DNA of 64,000 bases from NCBI GenBank assembly GCA_963576735.1, contig OY755182.1, forward strand, positions 4,278,001 through 4,342,000. Reading direction: 5' to 3'. The translations under genes and the position numbers were made by a program. The stretch is from Bedellia somnulentella (Eukaryota > Arthropoda > Insecta > Lepidoptera > Bedelliidae). Numbering within the stretch: the stretch's first letter is position 1; each line of letters opens with the position of its first letter. Positions 42,383-53,547 of this stretch are shown in pieces. The notes under the pieces were generated by a model that was not told the DNA's origin, made no database searches, and saw nothing but the letters and a program-made list of their open reading frames with translations.

Positions 42383-43639
42383 ATAATTATGGCGCTTCCT
42401 AGTCGATGAAACGAACGACAATTACAAAGTTATAATTGAATTGATCAAATATCACCATTTATACTCAATTAGCAAAATCCGAATAGTGCGGGCGAGACAG
42501 AAATAAACGTACTAACCTTTAGAAGAGATAGGGATGATATCATCATTATCAGTTTGAAGACTAAATCTTTAGGAGACTTACCACGAGAGATATTTTATCG
42601 TTACTCTATCGGTTAGAATGAGGTAGAAATATACGATACTATGTAAGTGCGAAAGAGATGGCTGTCTTATACCACGCGTTATCTTTAACAGGTCGCTCGT
42701 GCTAGCTGGACTGACTTGCATGTGTGGGAGTCATGTTAGAGCGCACACTACTGCGGGCTCAAACGCATAGCAGCGTCTCACTCATATTCCTACATCGCGG
42801 AGTGTAAATGTTTTTCGAGTTAAGCATAGATAAAAATTATAAGTTGGTACACAGCAGGGTGTACTGGCCAGTATATCTTTGCTGTTTCCACACATGTATA
42901 TCGCGACAAACGACTGACGGTGCGATAAATGTCGTGATGCTCAAAAACTCTTAGGAGGTAAATTAATATAGACTGCTTTCATTTTAATAGTAAGCTTTTT
43001 CAAATATTCACCATTTACTTATTTATTTCCTGTCACAAATTGTGGTAGTTCTTAAATAACAATTGTGAAACCCCTTAGTGGGGCATTGCAATAACACTTA
43101 TGTCTAAAATTAAACATCAAATCAATTAACTTTCTTCATATATTATGATAATTCTATATTTTAAAAATCAGTCTATTTGCATATTACAGATTGGTATGTA
43201 GTATGTTGTATATGTATTATGATTATCAAAATATTCTTGCATGCATTATGCAACAATAATATTTTTATTTGTTTTAATTATTGGGAGAGTCTCCTATGAA
43301 AGTCACATTAATTCATGTGTATGAATATTCTTTTACATATGTCTCATAGACATAAAGTTTTACAGTGTAAGTCCAAAATAAAATTATTACTTAAAATGAC
43401 GTACTCACTTGTAATTAACATTTAAGCCTAAGAACTTACACTCAAATTCATCATACAAATGATCGTCCTCAGCGATTGTTAATTAAGCCTATATTTTTTT
43501 ATATAAAATTAACTTTACAACCACATACAAAAGATATTGCAATTCTGCAGCTTTGTATACAACTTTAATGATAATTTATAGTTTATGTATTTTAACTAAA
43601 AAATAAAAATAATATATTAGATGTTCCTACATATGCGAT
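42383..43639. other. Unassigned DNA, 1.26 kb
   Basis: No gene or repeat recognised on either strand. Confidence 0.4.
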
Positions 43640-43905
43640 ATGAGCTCCTGCTCATACTGCCAAAATCGAGTGGATCTGGGCCAGACATGTCTGTCGAATG
43701 CATCCGGAGAAAAGGGCTAACAGCCACTGAATGGGGACCTACAGATGGACACCGGCGTAGGGGAAGGCCCAGGAGGAGATGGAAGGATGACCTGGACAAG
43801 TTTGATCCAGGGTGGTTGTGCACAGCTTCGGACAGGTATGTGTGGGTTCAAAATTGTGAGGCCTTTGCCCAGCAGTGGGAAACGAAATAGGCTAATAAAA
43901 AAAAT
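43640..43905 (+). mobile_element. LINE fragment of a second RTE lineage, 3' end
   Basis: Plus-strand reading gives a C-terminus with ATEWGPTDGHRRRGRPRRRW, KDDLDKFDPGW, TASDRYVWVQ and EAFAQQWETK, then a stop and an AATAAA-rich end. This matches the classic C-terminal end of RTE proteins (family knowledge) and differs from the TRKW-ending LINE that dominates the window. Strongly 5'-truncated. Confidence 0.7.
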
Positions 43906-44016
43906 AAGAAAATATATTACATAGTCCAACGTAACACAAACAGTAAAAATCTGCTTTTCTTGTCAAAATCTCAACTTACTTACTAACTTATACTCACGCC
44001 CATTATTCCCGTTGGG

Positions 44017-46200
44017 TTAGGCAGAGCCTATCGATCGCCACTTAGTTCGATCTTGACAAACCTCTCTTGCTTCCCTTACATTCATTATTCTTCTCATACA
44101 TGCTCTTTTATTCTTCTCACTTCGGACCTCCGCCTTTATAAGATCGTTTTCTATCTGGTCAAGAAACGTTTTACGAGGCCGTCCTCTACTAACAATCCCA
44201 TCCAAATTGGCTCTATATATCTGTTTCGCTACTTTATTTTCATCCATCCTCTCTATGTGCCCAAACCACCTCAACATTCCTTTTTCTATCTTGCATACTA
44301 CGTCATCTTCCAAACCTACTTGTTCACGGATTACAGTATTTCTCACTCTATCACACAGCCTTACATTACATATACTTCTGAGGGATCTCATTTCCACTGC
44401 ATTAACTCTACTCTCATGCTTCTTCTGCCATGCCCAACATTCACTACCATACATCAGCGTGGGAACCAGAACAGCATTATGCACAGCCATTCGAGCCTTT
44501 TCTGACAACGACTGGCTCAACATCAGACTGTTCATGGCTCCATTCACCGCGTTTCCCTTTTTAACTCTCCTTTCAATATCTTCCTCACATTTTCCATCCC
44601 TAGTAAACAAACTCCCCAGATATACAATTTTTTTCACTTGTTCCACTTGCTTACCATTTATAACAATGCCACATTCCGTCATACTTTCCTTTCTTTCAAA
44701 AACCATTGTTTTCGTCTTGTCCACATTCACTCTCATTTCCTTTCTTTCGAAAGACTTACACGCAATGTTCACCATCTCCTGCAACTCATTTACCGTTGAT
44801 GCAAGTAACACTTGATCGTCAGCGTATAAGAGGCATTTAATGATGAACCCTATTACGTGAGTACACTGTCCATGCAAAACGTGGGTACTGTGAACACCAG
44901 GTGACAAAGTCACGTGATGTTCAGAAGTATTAGTACCTCTGCCAACCCCTTCGGGGATATTCGGCGTGAACGTTTATGCTTATTATGCTTTATGCTTATG
45001 CCTCTCATTTTCAGTCCATAATCACTTTCGCGCAGTTCTTTCAAACAGTCGTCCATGAACAAATTGAAGAGCCACGGAGAAGCCACACAACCCTGTCGAA
45101 CACCCCTAGAGATCTCAAACCAGTCCGTGTCTTCTCCGTTTACTCTCACACACGCAATGGAATCCTCATAGAGTGACTCCAATGCACGTATAAGTTGGCT
45201 CCCCAAACCGATCTTAGACAACACCTTCCACAAATACTTTCTTACTACCCTATCATACGCCTTCTCCAAATCAATGAAGGTGCAACACACTTTATGGTTT
45301 TGTGCCAAAAATTTCTCTGTGATGCACCTTAAGGAGCAGACTTGATTCATGCATCCCATTCCCTTCCTAAATCCTGCGTGTACATCCCAAATTTTTTCAT
45401 CTGTTTCTTTCATCACATTTTTTGCTTCATGGCGTGACCCTTCCCCTTTATATAGGGGCACAATCACGGCTCTACACCAATCTTATGGTACTTTGCCAAG
45501 TGCCCAACACTTCTGAAAAAGGAAGAACAGCCAAGAAGCTACTAACCCTTTACCAGCCCTCAGCATTTCGACACATATCCTATCATATCCTGCCGCTTTT
45601 CCTAGTTCCATACTTTTTATCGCTTTTACAATTTCTTCCATACTTATCATACTTTCAGACACGTCACCCATTACCTCGTCACAATTAACATCGCTATAAA
45701 TTGCTGAAGTAATGGGATCATCCTCTTTTTCAAAGAGACCCTCAAAATAATCCTTCCATACTCTTTTTATTCTTGTTCCATCAGTCATTACTTCAGCTTT
45801 TTCATCCTTCATCACACTTGTACTCGTGTTTTGAGAAACTCCCCTTTCACGTCTAATATATTTCCAAAATATTTTTTGATTACTCTGGAAATTATCGCAG
45901 AGTTTCTTTTCACTCCATTCTTTCAGATCTCGCTTTTTCTGCTCTATTTTATTCTTAAGCACTCTCTTTATTCTCTTATATTCATCTTCAAATCCCTCAA
46001 CTTCGTCATCATTTATACACACATTCATCCGTTTACTAGCTTTGATTGCTAGTAAATCGAGCCAGGCTTTCTTCTTTTCATTCACAGCATCTTTCACACT
46101 TTTATCCCACCAACTTGATGTTGGTCGATTTTTCCTCTTGCTCAATCCACAAACATCCGTCGCACATTCAATTACCGCAGATTTTAGCACATTCCAAGCA
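44017..46200 (-). pseudogene. RTE-like LINE reverse transcriptase, broken
   Basis: It corresponds to codons of roughly 340 onward in the copy at 60505-63618. Reading from 46190: CATDVCGLSKRKNRP, GKAAGYDRICVEMLRAGKG, a stop at 45483-45485 in the GKVPQDW segment, VIVPLYKGEG, an in-frame loss of about 25 residues before MKETDEKIWD, FIDLEKAYDRV (first catalytic Asp), GVRQGCVASPWLF, then a SINE interruption after KMRG. It resumes at FIIKCLLYADDQ (YADD active-site motif) and runs to WRSIGSA. The SINE changes the frame, so it cannot be translated whole. Confidence 0.9.
44849..45000 (+). mobile_element. Family A SINE, headless, inserted in the LINE
   Basis: ACGTGAGTACACTGTCCATG to CCCCTTCGGGGATATTCGGC and GTGAACGTTTATG, then a TTATG/CTTATG tail. 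It interrupts the LINE between the codons for KMRG and FIIKC; only one to two bases are shared between the flanks. Confidence 0.9.
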
Positions 46201-46328
46201 TCTTATATTTCCATATCATCCGTCATTTCTACGCAACTTAGTCGTTCATCCAGTTTCTCAATATATATTCATCAAAATCTCAACTATTGTTAAAATGGAG
46301 CAGACTTCAACTATAAATATATTTATCA

Positions 46329-47138
46329 CTAGTGGATCGTCCCAGCTTCGCACGGGTAGCGTTATTTTTTTAAATATCTGAGGTTTCTTTCTTCAGTCAC
46401 TGCTCAAGCATTGTGAAATTCAGCGCAATGTTTTCAATTTATTAAATTTATAGCACTCCCTAAACAGTGTCGTTTGGTGATTTTTAATGCGCTTTAATGA
46501 ACGGTTCAGTTTTTCCGTTTAATAGCAAATTTTGGAATAAAACGCTATGAAGTATTTATAACAATCTAAAAAATAAATCATTACGTTGTAGGATGCAACT
46601 ACTGGCGCCATCTAGTATTTTATAAGTAAATTAGTAACGATTCGGTTTTGGTCACGGGCGCGATGGCTTATTTTATGTATAATTTCGGTGTTTGTCTACC
46701 GATTTCTATGATTCTTTATTGAATAGGTAATAATGGTACCTTATTTAAATTAGGTATGAGTGAGAGGTTTACAAACGTAAGAGTAAACAAATACAATCAG
46801 AATGTTCCGAACTGCTAAGCTATCAGGAATTACACGTGTTATTGTGAGTCAACCGTAAAAGATAGACATCAACTGTTGAGTTTTTTTTTAGATAATTTTA
46901 TGAAGAATATTTCCGTCATACATGATTTCTATGTAAGTTTAACCATTAAGGCTGCACACGCGACGGAAGCTTAAAAAATGGAGTAACTTCTCCCGTTTTC
47001 CCAAAATTTCCCAAAATTCCCCTTTACTACTCTGCTGGAAAGTATACAAAAACCTGCCCAGGAGTATAGAGAATAATTGTACCAAGTTTCGTTAAAATCC
47101 GTCGAGTAGTTTTTGTTTCCATAAGGAACATACAAACC

Positions 47139-47176
<38 letters not shown>

Positions 47177-47299
47177 AATTTTACTGATTGCATTTTTGGC
47201 ATCAGTATCGATCCCTAATCACCACCTGATAGTTATTTTGAAAATATATTTCATGTACAGAATTGACCTCTCTACAGATTTATTATAAGTATATATAGA
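46329..47299 (-). mobile_element. Helitron family D, near-complete copy 1
   Basis: On the minus strand it begins TCTATATATACTTATAATAA and ends GCGAAGCTGGGACGATCCAC followed by TAG, so the 3' terminus is CTAG with a T after it, as expected for Helitrons. It has a GACA repeat and no coding capacity; it is non-autonomous. 971 bp. Confidence 0.85.
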
Positions 47300-47519
47300 T
47301 AACTATCCGCATGGGTCGGTAGTAAGATATTTATTTAACGAAACTAGTTATGTCCGCAGATTAAAATAATATTAATTTCAGTTTTAATTAAGTTCCTGCG
47401 TGTAGTATGTAATGGACGAACATGATGGGATTGCTGATATAAAGCTTTCAAATTTAAATGAAAGCTCTATGTTTAAAGGATTTGCATTTAAATACAAGTA
47501 CAGACAGGAGTAGGAAAAT
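47300..47519. other. Unassigned DNA
   Basis: Nothing recognised. Confidence 0.35.
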
Positions 47520-47652
47520 TTGCCGTGTAGTGTCGGCTTTGAGAGTAAGAGGCTACTAAGGTTATTGGGGCTTTTAAGTGCTTTTTGGGCGATACAATAA
47601 GATGATTTAAGATGGTCATCTTCTCCCCTATTACCTTCCAAATGTGGTTAAG
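47520..47652 (+). mobile_element. Family B element with internal losses
   Basis: GCCGTGTAGTGTCGGCTTTG, then directly GTAAGAGGCTACTAAGG, GCTTTTTGGGCGATAC and ATTACCTTCCAAATGTGG. The GCACTACCCCATTTCTTC block and the 3' end are missing. Confidence 0.75.
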
Positions 47653-48619
47653 TTAATCGGGAAGAAAGGAAATTTAACATTATTTCTTCAAACTACATTG
47701 CCGACCAGCCACTCAAGCTTGACCCGTTAGAAGCTTGCAAAATATCTGTGTTCATTTAATAGTGTTAACAGCATTCAATGTAGCCAATTCTTGATTGAGT
47801 AATGGATTAATATTATTATAATTGGAATAGAGATGACTAGAACAGTATTTAAAAGCGGCAAAGTTTGGTTTTTTGAACATATAAGTTGCTGCCACAGGCC
47901 TATGTGGCTTTATTTATTACGTTTTGTGTTTCAGACTGCCTTCAACTTCAAATGCCTAAAATCTGAAATATTTTGAGAGTACATCATCAAGGCTAGAACC
48001 TTACCTTGTACCTTCAGTTTAGGTGTTAACCCTAATGCTCTATCTGTAACACAGCGAAGGCGGTATTCTGGCACCTATATGACTTACCTATCGAAATATT
48101 CGAGCAATTTTAACAGCCAATATCTAAAATAAATTCTGAACAATATGCAAGATAATCCTTTCCATAGTAACGTTCGAATACATTTCAATATCTTAAGCAA
48201 ATGCAATATTTCATGCAGCGAAACGCTTACATTTTCAAAGCAAACCGTTCCTGCAATTTTTCGCTTTACAACTCTTTCTCATTCGAATATTTTCTAAGTA
48301 ACATTGAATTTCTATCGAAATTCGATTTTGTGCCAGCGTCTCTATATTCAAAGCGGTTTTCGCTGCTGCTTATTTTAATTGAACAGTCACCGTGAAAGTG
48401 CAGCGAATGTAAGATATTTAGGTGTTTTATTTTACCACACTTTTAAATAAAAAGAGCCTTTTGCTATGTTTCAAGAGGAAATAGTATTACTTAAGGTATC
48501 GGGGCTTTTTAGTGATTGTTGGGGTATGTAGCTGGAAACACGTTGAACATAACTATAAAATATAACTATATTTACTATAACTATAAAATTTGACCTACCA
48601 CATAAAATAAATAAAAATA
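47653..48619. other. Unassigned DNA with a small family B remnant
   Basis: ACTTAAGGTATCGGGGCTTT and GTTGGGGTATGTAGCTGG at about 48488-48540 recall family B. Nothing else recognised. Confidence 0.4.
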
Positions 48620-48988
48620 AACATAACATAACACAAACATAACATAAACGTTCACGCCGAATATCCCCGAAGGGGTTGGCAGAGGTACTAATACTTCTGA
48701 ACATCACGTGACATTGTCACCTGGCGTTCAGAGTACCCACGTTTTGCATGGACAGTGTACTCACGTGATAGGGAGCAGGCCTATCGCCGTTTTGTACGAA
48801 TACACGGTCACATGACTAAGTACAACTCAGACATGTGAGTTTCCTCACGATGTTTTCCCTCACCGTTAACAACCGTGATAAATTAACCACACATATGACT
48901 TTATAAAGACAAATTGGTGTAGACCCGACCCGGGATTTGAACACTAGTCGCTTGCACGTTAACCGGTGTTCTACCCATTGAGCTAAGC
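48620..48988 (-). mobile_element. Family A SINE, full length
   Basis: From the ACATAACATAA tail through CCCCGAAGGGGTTGGCAG and CACGTGACATTGTCACC to the head, CCCGGGATTTGAACAC and CCCATTGAGCTAAGC. A and B box regions both present. Confidence 0.9.
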
Positions 48989-49117
48989 TAAAAATAAAAT
49001 ATATAATGAAACTGTAAAGTTACAAAATTATCTAATAAAAAATATATTTTACAAATCTAAATCAATAAAATTCACAAGATATTGTAAAATCGTATTTATA
49101 AGTAACTATTGCTATTA

Positions 49118-50515
49118 GAATAGAATAGAATAGAATAACTCTTTATTGTACATCAAACACAAATTTACAAAAGAAATTATCATACAGTTTACAGTGAGGT
49201 ACAATCGGCGGTCTTATCGCTAAAAGCGATCTCTTCCAGACAACCTTTGGAAGGTGAGATCGGTAAACTAGTTATCTAGGTAGATGCACAAAACAAGCTT
49301 ACTTTAAAACTAACTTATTTAATTGAAATAATAACATAAATATTAATTACACAAAATAATATAGGTACATATTACACACATATGAACACACATACATACA
49401 TAACTACATACTTTTATATATACAAGTAATACAAATACCTAAATAAAATACACAAATACGTTTTAGAAATATAATTATATACATATAATTTAAAAAGCAA
49501 CAGTATTACAGCGCTTCAGTGAGATAGTGTTGTTTCACCAGATCCTTGAACACATTAAGGGATTTAGCCAGTCGCACCTCCACAGGAAGTGCGTTCCACA
49601 ATTGCACAGCGTGTACAGAAAAAGAGGAGCCATAGAAATTGGTTGAATGAGAGGGAATGGTTAATTGAAGATTATGGTCTGAACGTAAATTAAGGTTATG
49701 GGAAGAAGATAGAAATTGAAAACGTTCTTTTAGATAGAAAGGGGTGGCAGGATTGAATAAGATAGAGTAAAGAAGAGACAAAGTATGCGCATTTCGGCGG
49801 AGGCGAATAGGAAGCCACTTAAGTTTAGAACGATAAACAGACACGTGATCATATTTACGCAATCCAAAAACAAACCTTATGCATAAGTTTTGGAGACGCT
49901 CTAATTTATTTAGCTGTTCTTCCGTTAAATCAAGATAACAGGTATCAGCGTAATCCAAAATTGGAAGGAGTAGAGATTGAGCTAACGCAGTTTTGGTAGC
50001 AGTAGGTAGAAAATTACGCAGTCTCCTGAGGGAGCCCGCTGACGCGAACATCCTTCGGCTTACCGATTCTAATTGGGGTACCCAAGATAAATTGCAATCG
50101 ATCATAATGCCTAAGTTCCTTACCACGGGGCTAAAAGAGATTGATTTTCCATCAAATAACACAGGTGGCAGTGATTTGTAATCAATCCTAGAAATCATTC
50201 GAGAACTACCGACTATTATTATTTGAGATTTATTTGGATTGACTGCTAGCCCATATGCCTCACTCCAACGCAAAATGCGCTCCAGATCACCATTAATCAG
50301 GCCAATGGACATATTCAATTGATCAAGATTTGCTTGTGTGTAAATTTGAAGATCATCTGCATAAAGGTGGTAGGAAGAAGTGAGTTGATGAGAAATACTA
50401 TTAATAAATATAGCAAATAAGAGAGGAGACAACACACCACCCTGTGGAACACCGGCAATTAAATCACACCACGGAGAATAAGAATCTTCGATGCGAATGC
50501 GCTGCCGACGCCCCT
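49118..50515 (-). mobile_element. CR1-like LINE, 5'-truncated
   Basis: A minus-strand copy with the distal half of the reverse transcriptase and a 390-bp 3'UTR. The UTR has the conserved hairpin (AGATCGCTTTTAGCGATA on the coding strand, near 49213-49232), then TGTACAATAAAGAGTTATTC and an ATTCT-repeat tail. It is truncated upstream of the GVPQG motif. Confidence 0.9.
49506..50515 (-). pseudogene. CR1-like LINE reverse transcriptase, 5'-truncated but open
   Basis: This encodes the part of a non-LTR reverse transcriptase from just before motif GVPQGGVLSPLLFAIF to the C-terminus. The YADD active-site motif (HLYADDLQIY) and NPNKSQ are intact. The C-terminal part has LRRLRNFLPTATKTALAQ, LDYADTCYLDL, LQNLCIRFVFGL, RLRRNAHTLSLLYS and VQLWNALPVEVRLAKSL. 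No stop is seen over about 335 codons, so truncation rather than decay disabled it. The endonuclease and the first catalytic Asp region are absent. Neighbouring 3'UTR and tail confirm a LINE insertion. Confidence 0.9.
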
Positions 50516-50833
50516 ATTCATAATCTATCTCATTATTTTGCTTAAGGCACTGCGAAACAAACTTGTATTTTGTTGTTTGTCGAAGTAGCAGCGCTGAATA
50601 TTTCAAACTATAAACTAAATTGTACTGCAGTCATCTTTTCAGGGTAAGGTTCATTCCGCGTTTGGGTTCGTGATTTTAAAAGTAACTGTATAATATAATT
50701 TATTCATATAAATTAAAAAAGAGTAATAATAAATGAAGATTAAAAACGTTCTTAATTGAAACTGGAATTTATTGTTAAATAGACTAGAATAGAAATAGAA
50801 TGCAAAAGCAAGAATAAACAAAATCCTGTTAAA
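50516..50833. other. Unassigned DNA
   Basis: Nothing recognised. Confidence 0.4.
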
Positions 50834-51466
50834 GAGCTTATTCCTTTTCACTTTGTCGTTTTTGAATTCAGACGTCCTTCGAAGTTACTGCCGCAGACGC
50901 TTATTATTCCACTACACAAATTTGTCTACTTTTCAGAAGCCTAGCGTTCTGAACGTTATTCCACTAGTCTGAATTCAGATTCTAGAGAAAGGTACCCACG
51001 TTTTGCTTAGACAGTGTACTCACGTGATAGGGGGCAGGCCTATCGCCGTTTTGTACGAATACACTGTCACATGACTAAGTACAACTCAGCCATGTGAGTT
51101 TCCTTACGATGTTTTCCCAGACCGTTAGCAACCATGATAAATTAACCACACATATGACTTTAGAAAAGACAAATTAGTGTAGGCCCGACCCAGGATTGGA
51201 ACTCACGCCCTTCTGTTTTCGGGCGGGTGTTCTACCCACTGGACTATCATGGCTATCATATCATGTGAGTACACTGTCTAAGCAAAACGTGGGTACCTTT
51301 CTCTAGACACTAGATGGCGCTTGCCATGTGAGTTCAGAAGTATTGGTACCTCTGCCAACCCCTTCGGGGATAAACGGCGTGAACGTTTATGTTATTATTA
51401 TGTATATGTATGAATTCAGATTCTGTGGCTCTCAGACATCTTCATTCAGACAAATGGAATAAGCTC
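50834..51466 (+). mobile_element. Family C MITE, copy 4, interrupted by a SINE
   Basis: Ends GAGCTTATTCC and GGAATAAGCTC enclose a copy that is 192 bp once the SINE (50984-51411) and one 13-bp target duplicate are removed, the same length as the copy at 2909-3100. Confidence 0.9.
50984..51411. mobile_element. Family A SINE with inverted 5' part
   Basis: The 5' two-thirds (head GGACTATCATGG, body to GGTACCCACG) lies on the minus strand at 50984-51257. The 3' third follows on the plus strand (ATCATGTGAGTACACTGTC to GGCGTGAACGTTTATG). About 45 bp is present in both parts. GAATTCAGATTCT at 50971-50983 and 51412-51424 flanks the whole, so it was one event. Confidence 0.9.
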
Positions 51467-52004
51467 ATAATGCAAAACTGTATTCAATATCACGTACAAA
51501 ACAACAGATAGAATAAATATTGAAGATGGGAATGTTGAACAATATTACAAGAAGTATTTAAACTTTATTCTTGTTTTAGGGTTTTAACATTACCAGAGGT
51601 CGTCCAGTATTCGACTATAATAAAGTTATATATTTAAGACAAACTATAATTTTGTATTCTCAATTCGGCAAATTACTTTAACAGTAAATTTAAGTGTGTA
51701 TTATGTACACATTTCTGTCAATTCAAATAGGTAGTAGTGTGTGGGTAGTGTGTGTCATGCAATGCCCATTTCTTTAATAAATTTAAATGCTCAATTTTAT
51801 ACATACTATTTCACTTTTTGCACTATATAACTATGTAAAAGTGCGCGAAATTTCATTTATTTATTATAAAAACTCAATATATATATATATTATATATATC
51901 AGTTTACAAATACTTAATTTCTTGTTTTATTATCTAGATCCAATACATGCGACCATTTTGGCATAAATTTGTTAGCTTTTTTAGAAGTTGAATAAATACG
52001 ATGG
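51467..52004. other. Unassigned DNA with an AT microsatellite
   Basis: A TA-repeat lies at about 51876-51902. Nothing else recognised. Confidence 0.4.
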
Positions 52005-52965
52005 AAACAAAACGGCGATAGGTCAGGCCCCTATCAATGTCCCAGTAAAACATGGATACTTTGAACACCAGGGCCCTGTTCAATAAAACTGACAATCCGA
52101 CATATATGTCAGTGTGACAATTCTACAATTCGACAAGTTTCTGTTCAATAAACATTACACGTGACAAATTTGTCAATGTGGAAAATTTACAAATATGTCG
52201 GATTGTCACGACAATTCGACATTTTTCTGTTCAATAAAACTTTTAGCGCGACAGGTGATAGGTGACAATTTGTCGTGAATAACTTGTCAATTCTGCTTTA
52301 TTGAACAGTAAATAGTCACGACATATCGACATATTTGTAAAATTGTCGGACAATCCCGACAGGTGAAGTACTGTGTGTCACACACTTATTTGGAGGAATT
52401 TATAACGTTTGTTCAAAGAGATGGTGCTTATGTCGAGCAGGGAAAGTAGAGATAATGAAAACTTTGTATGAATATTGCAATTTTCATATATTTGGCCCAA
52501 AGTGGTCAGTTTGTTGTTCATTTCTATTTTGCGACAAAGGAAATAAACCGATAGCAAAGAAACATTCGGATATTAAATATATTTGTTCTTTACCTTCCAC
52601 ATTTTCCTATTCTACTTCAATGTGTCAGGTCTACAAATATGTCAGGAATTGACATATATGTCGTGACAATGCGACAAATTTGTCAAGGACCATTATCATA
52701 GAACTCGACAATGGTTTTCGACAATTCCTAAGTTTTATTGAACGCGTTTAGTGTAGTGACAATTTGTCACGATCTTACCTGTCAATATCGGACATATTTG
52801 TCATCTTTATTGAACAAGCTTAGCCTGACAATCCGACAAATTTGTCGGTTTTTGACATATATGTCGGATTGTCAGTTTTATTGAACAGGGCCCAGGACAA
52901 ATTGACATTTGATATTAAGAAGTATTTGTCTCTGCCATTTACATCGTGAACGTTGAGTTTGAGTA
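52005..52965 (+). mobile_element. Family A SINE remnant split by a DNA transposon
   Basis: The left piece (AAAACGGCGATAGGTCAGGC, TTGAACACCAG) and right piece (GACAAATTGACATTTGATAT, AAGAAGTATT, ATCGTGAACG) form one decayed SINE 3' half interrupted exactly at the CACCAGG segment. Confidence 0.8.
52072..52892. mobile_element. 821-bp element with 40-bp perfect TIRs and palindrome-packed arms
   Basis: The ends (52072-52111, starting GGCCCTGTTCAATAAAAC, and 52853-52892) are exact complements. A CAG at 52069-52071 and 52893-52895 is the probable 3-bp target duplication. G-rich ends with 3-bp duplication fit PIF/Harbinger-type MITEs (family knowledge), though CAG is not the usual TWA. Each arm repeats a terminus-like unit starting CTGTTCAATAAA (52076, 52142, 52210; inverted at 52298, 52731, 52804, 52871), filled with GACAAATTTGTC, GACATATATGTC and GACAATTTGTC palindromes. 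No transposase is recognisable in the 230-bp centre. Confidence 0.85.
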
Positions 52966-52999
52966 GTTACAACAAATGATCGACTTTACCCTTCAATCC

Positions 53000-53547
53000 T
53001 TTAATTAAAACAAAATAGCGGAAGATAGGTGACTCGCCTCTAGCGCGTGGATCCTTTAAATCAGGCTAACGTCGCCTAATTGCGCTCAGTCGCAATCGAC
53101 AAGTGACAGGAACAGGTGTGTGACTCGAAGAAACAGTTTTATTATTTTAAGCGAGATAGCGGTTACCAAAAATGCCTTCGTGTGCTTTTATGCGTTCTAC
53201 AAACTATTCCAAAAGAAAAAACAAATGTCATGGAATCACTTTTCACTCGTAAGTACCTACATAAAAACTTAAAAAGAATATGATATTTTTAAGTAAACTT
53301 ATTGCTTTGTTCGCCATTTTGCAGAGTGAGATAGAAATATACAATACCTTGATGTCTTGCTTGTCAATGCTTGTCTCGCTCGCGCTACTTTCGAGTCAAA
53401 TATGTTTGTCTCTGTCGTTCGGTAGCTTACAACGTTAAATAACAAACTCAGTTGTGTGAGTGTGCTGAGTAGTTTTGAATATGCCTCTTTTCAGTTGAAG
53501 ATTATAAGTACGTGCCGTATCTTCCGCTATTTTGTTTTAATCAAAGC
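53000..53547 (+). mobile_element. Short THAP-exon transposon (P-element-like), non-autonomous
   Basis: The repeats ATTAAAACAAAATAGCGGAA... (53004-53027) and its complement (53518-53541) match over 24 bases. The target CTTCAATCC at 52991-52999 and 53547-53555 is duplicated (8-9 bp). Inside is a THAP-like first exon with a splice donor. THAP domains plus 8-bp duplications suggest a P-superfamily derivative that has lost most of its transposase; the terminal bases do not settle the superfamily. Confidence 0.7.
53172..53248 (+). pseudogene. THAP-like zinc-finger first exon
   Basis: The exon encodes MPSCAFMRSTNYSKRKNKCH followed by GITFH and stops at a good splice donor (TC|GTAAGT, GT at 53249). 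THAP domains start MPxxC...C and carry a GISFH-type segment; here the second zinc-binding Cys position is Ser. A possible acceptor (TTCGCCATTTTGCAG) is at about 53313-53327, but what follows is not coding-like. Probably the remains of a transposase N-terminus inside the surrounding element. Confidence 0.5.

Larger units (their letters stand above)
43977..46271 (-). mobile_element. RTE-like LINE (TAAG-tail subfamily), 5'-truncated, with 14-bp target duplication
   Basis: TCAAAATCTCAACT at 43963-43976 and 46272-46285 bounds a 2.3-kb minus-strand insertion. The tail at the left is TTAC repeats (TAAG on the coding strand), followed by the CACGCCCATTATTCCCG terminus. It includes most of the reverse transcriptase and all of the C-terminal region but no endonuclease. 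A family A SINE is inserted at 44849-45000. Confidence 0.95.

Noticed and set aside
53172..53248. THAP exon as a host transcription-factor gene
   Set aside because: It lies within a unit bounded by 24-bp inverted repeats and a target duplication, lacks one zinc-binding Cys position, and has no recognisable second exon.
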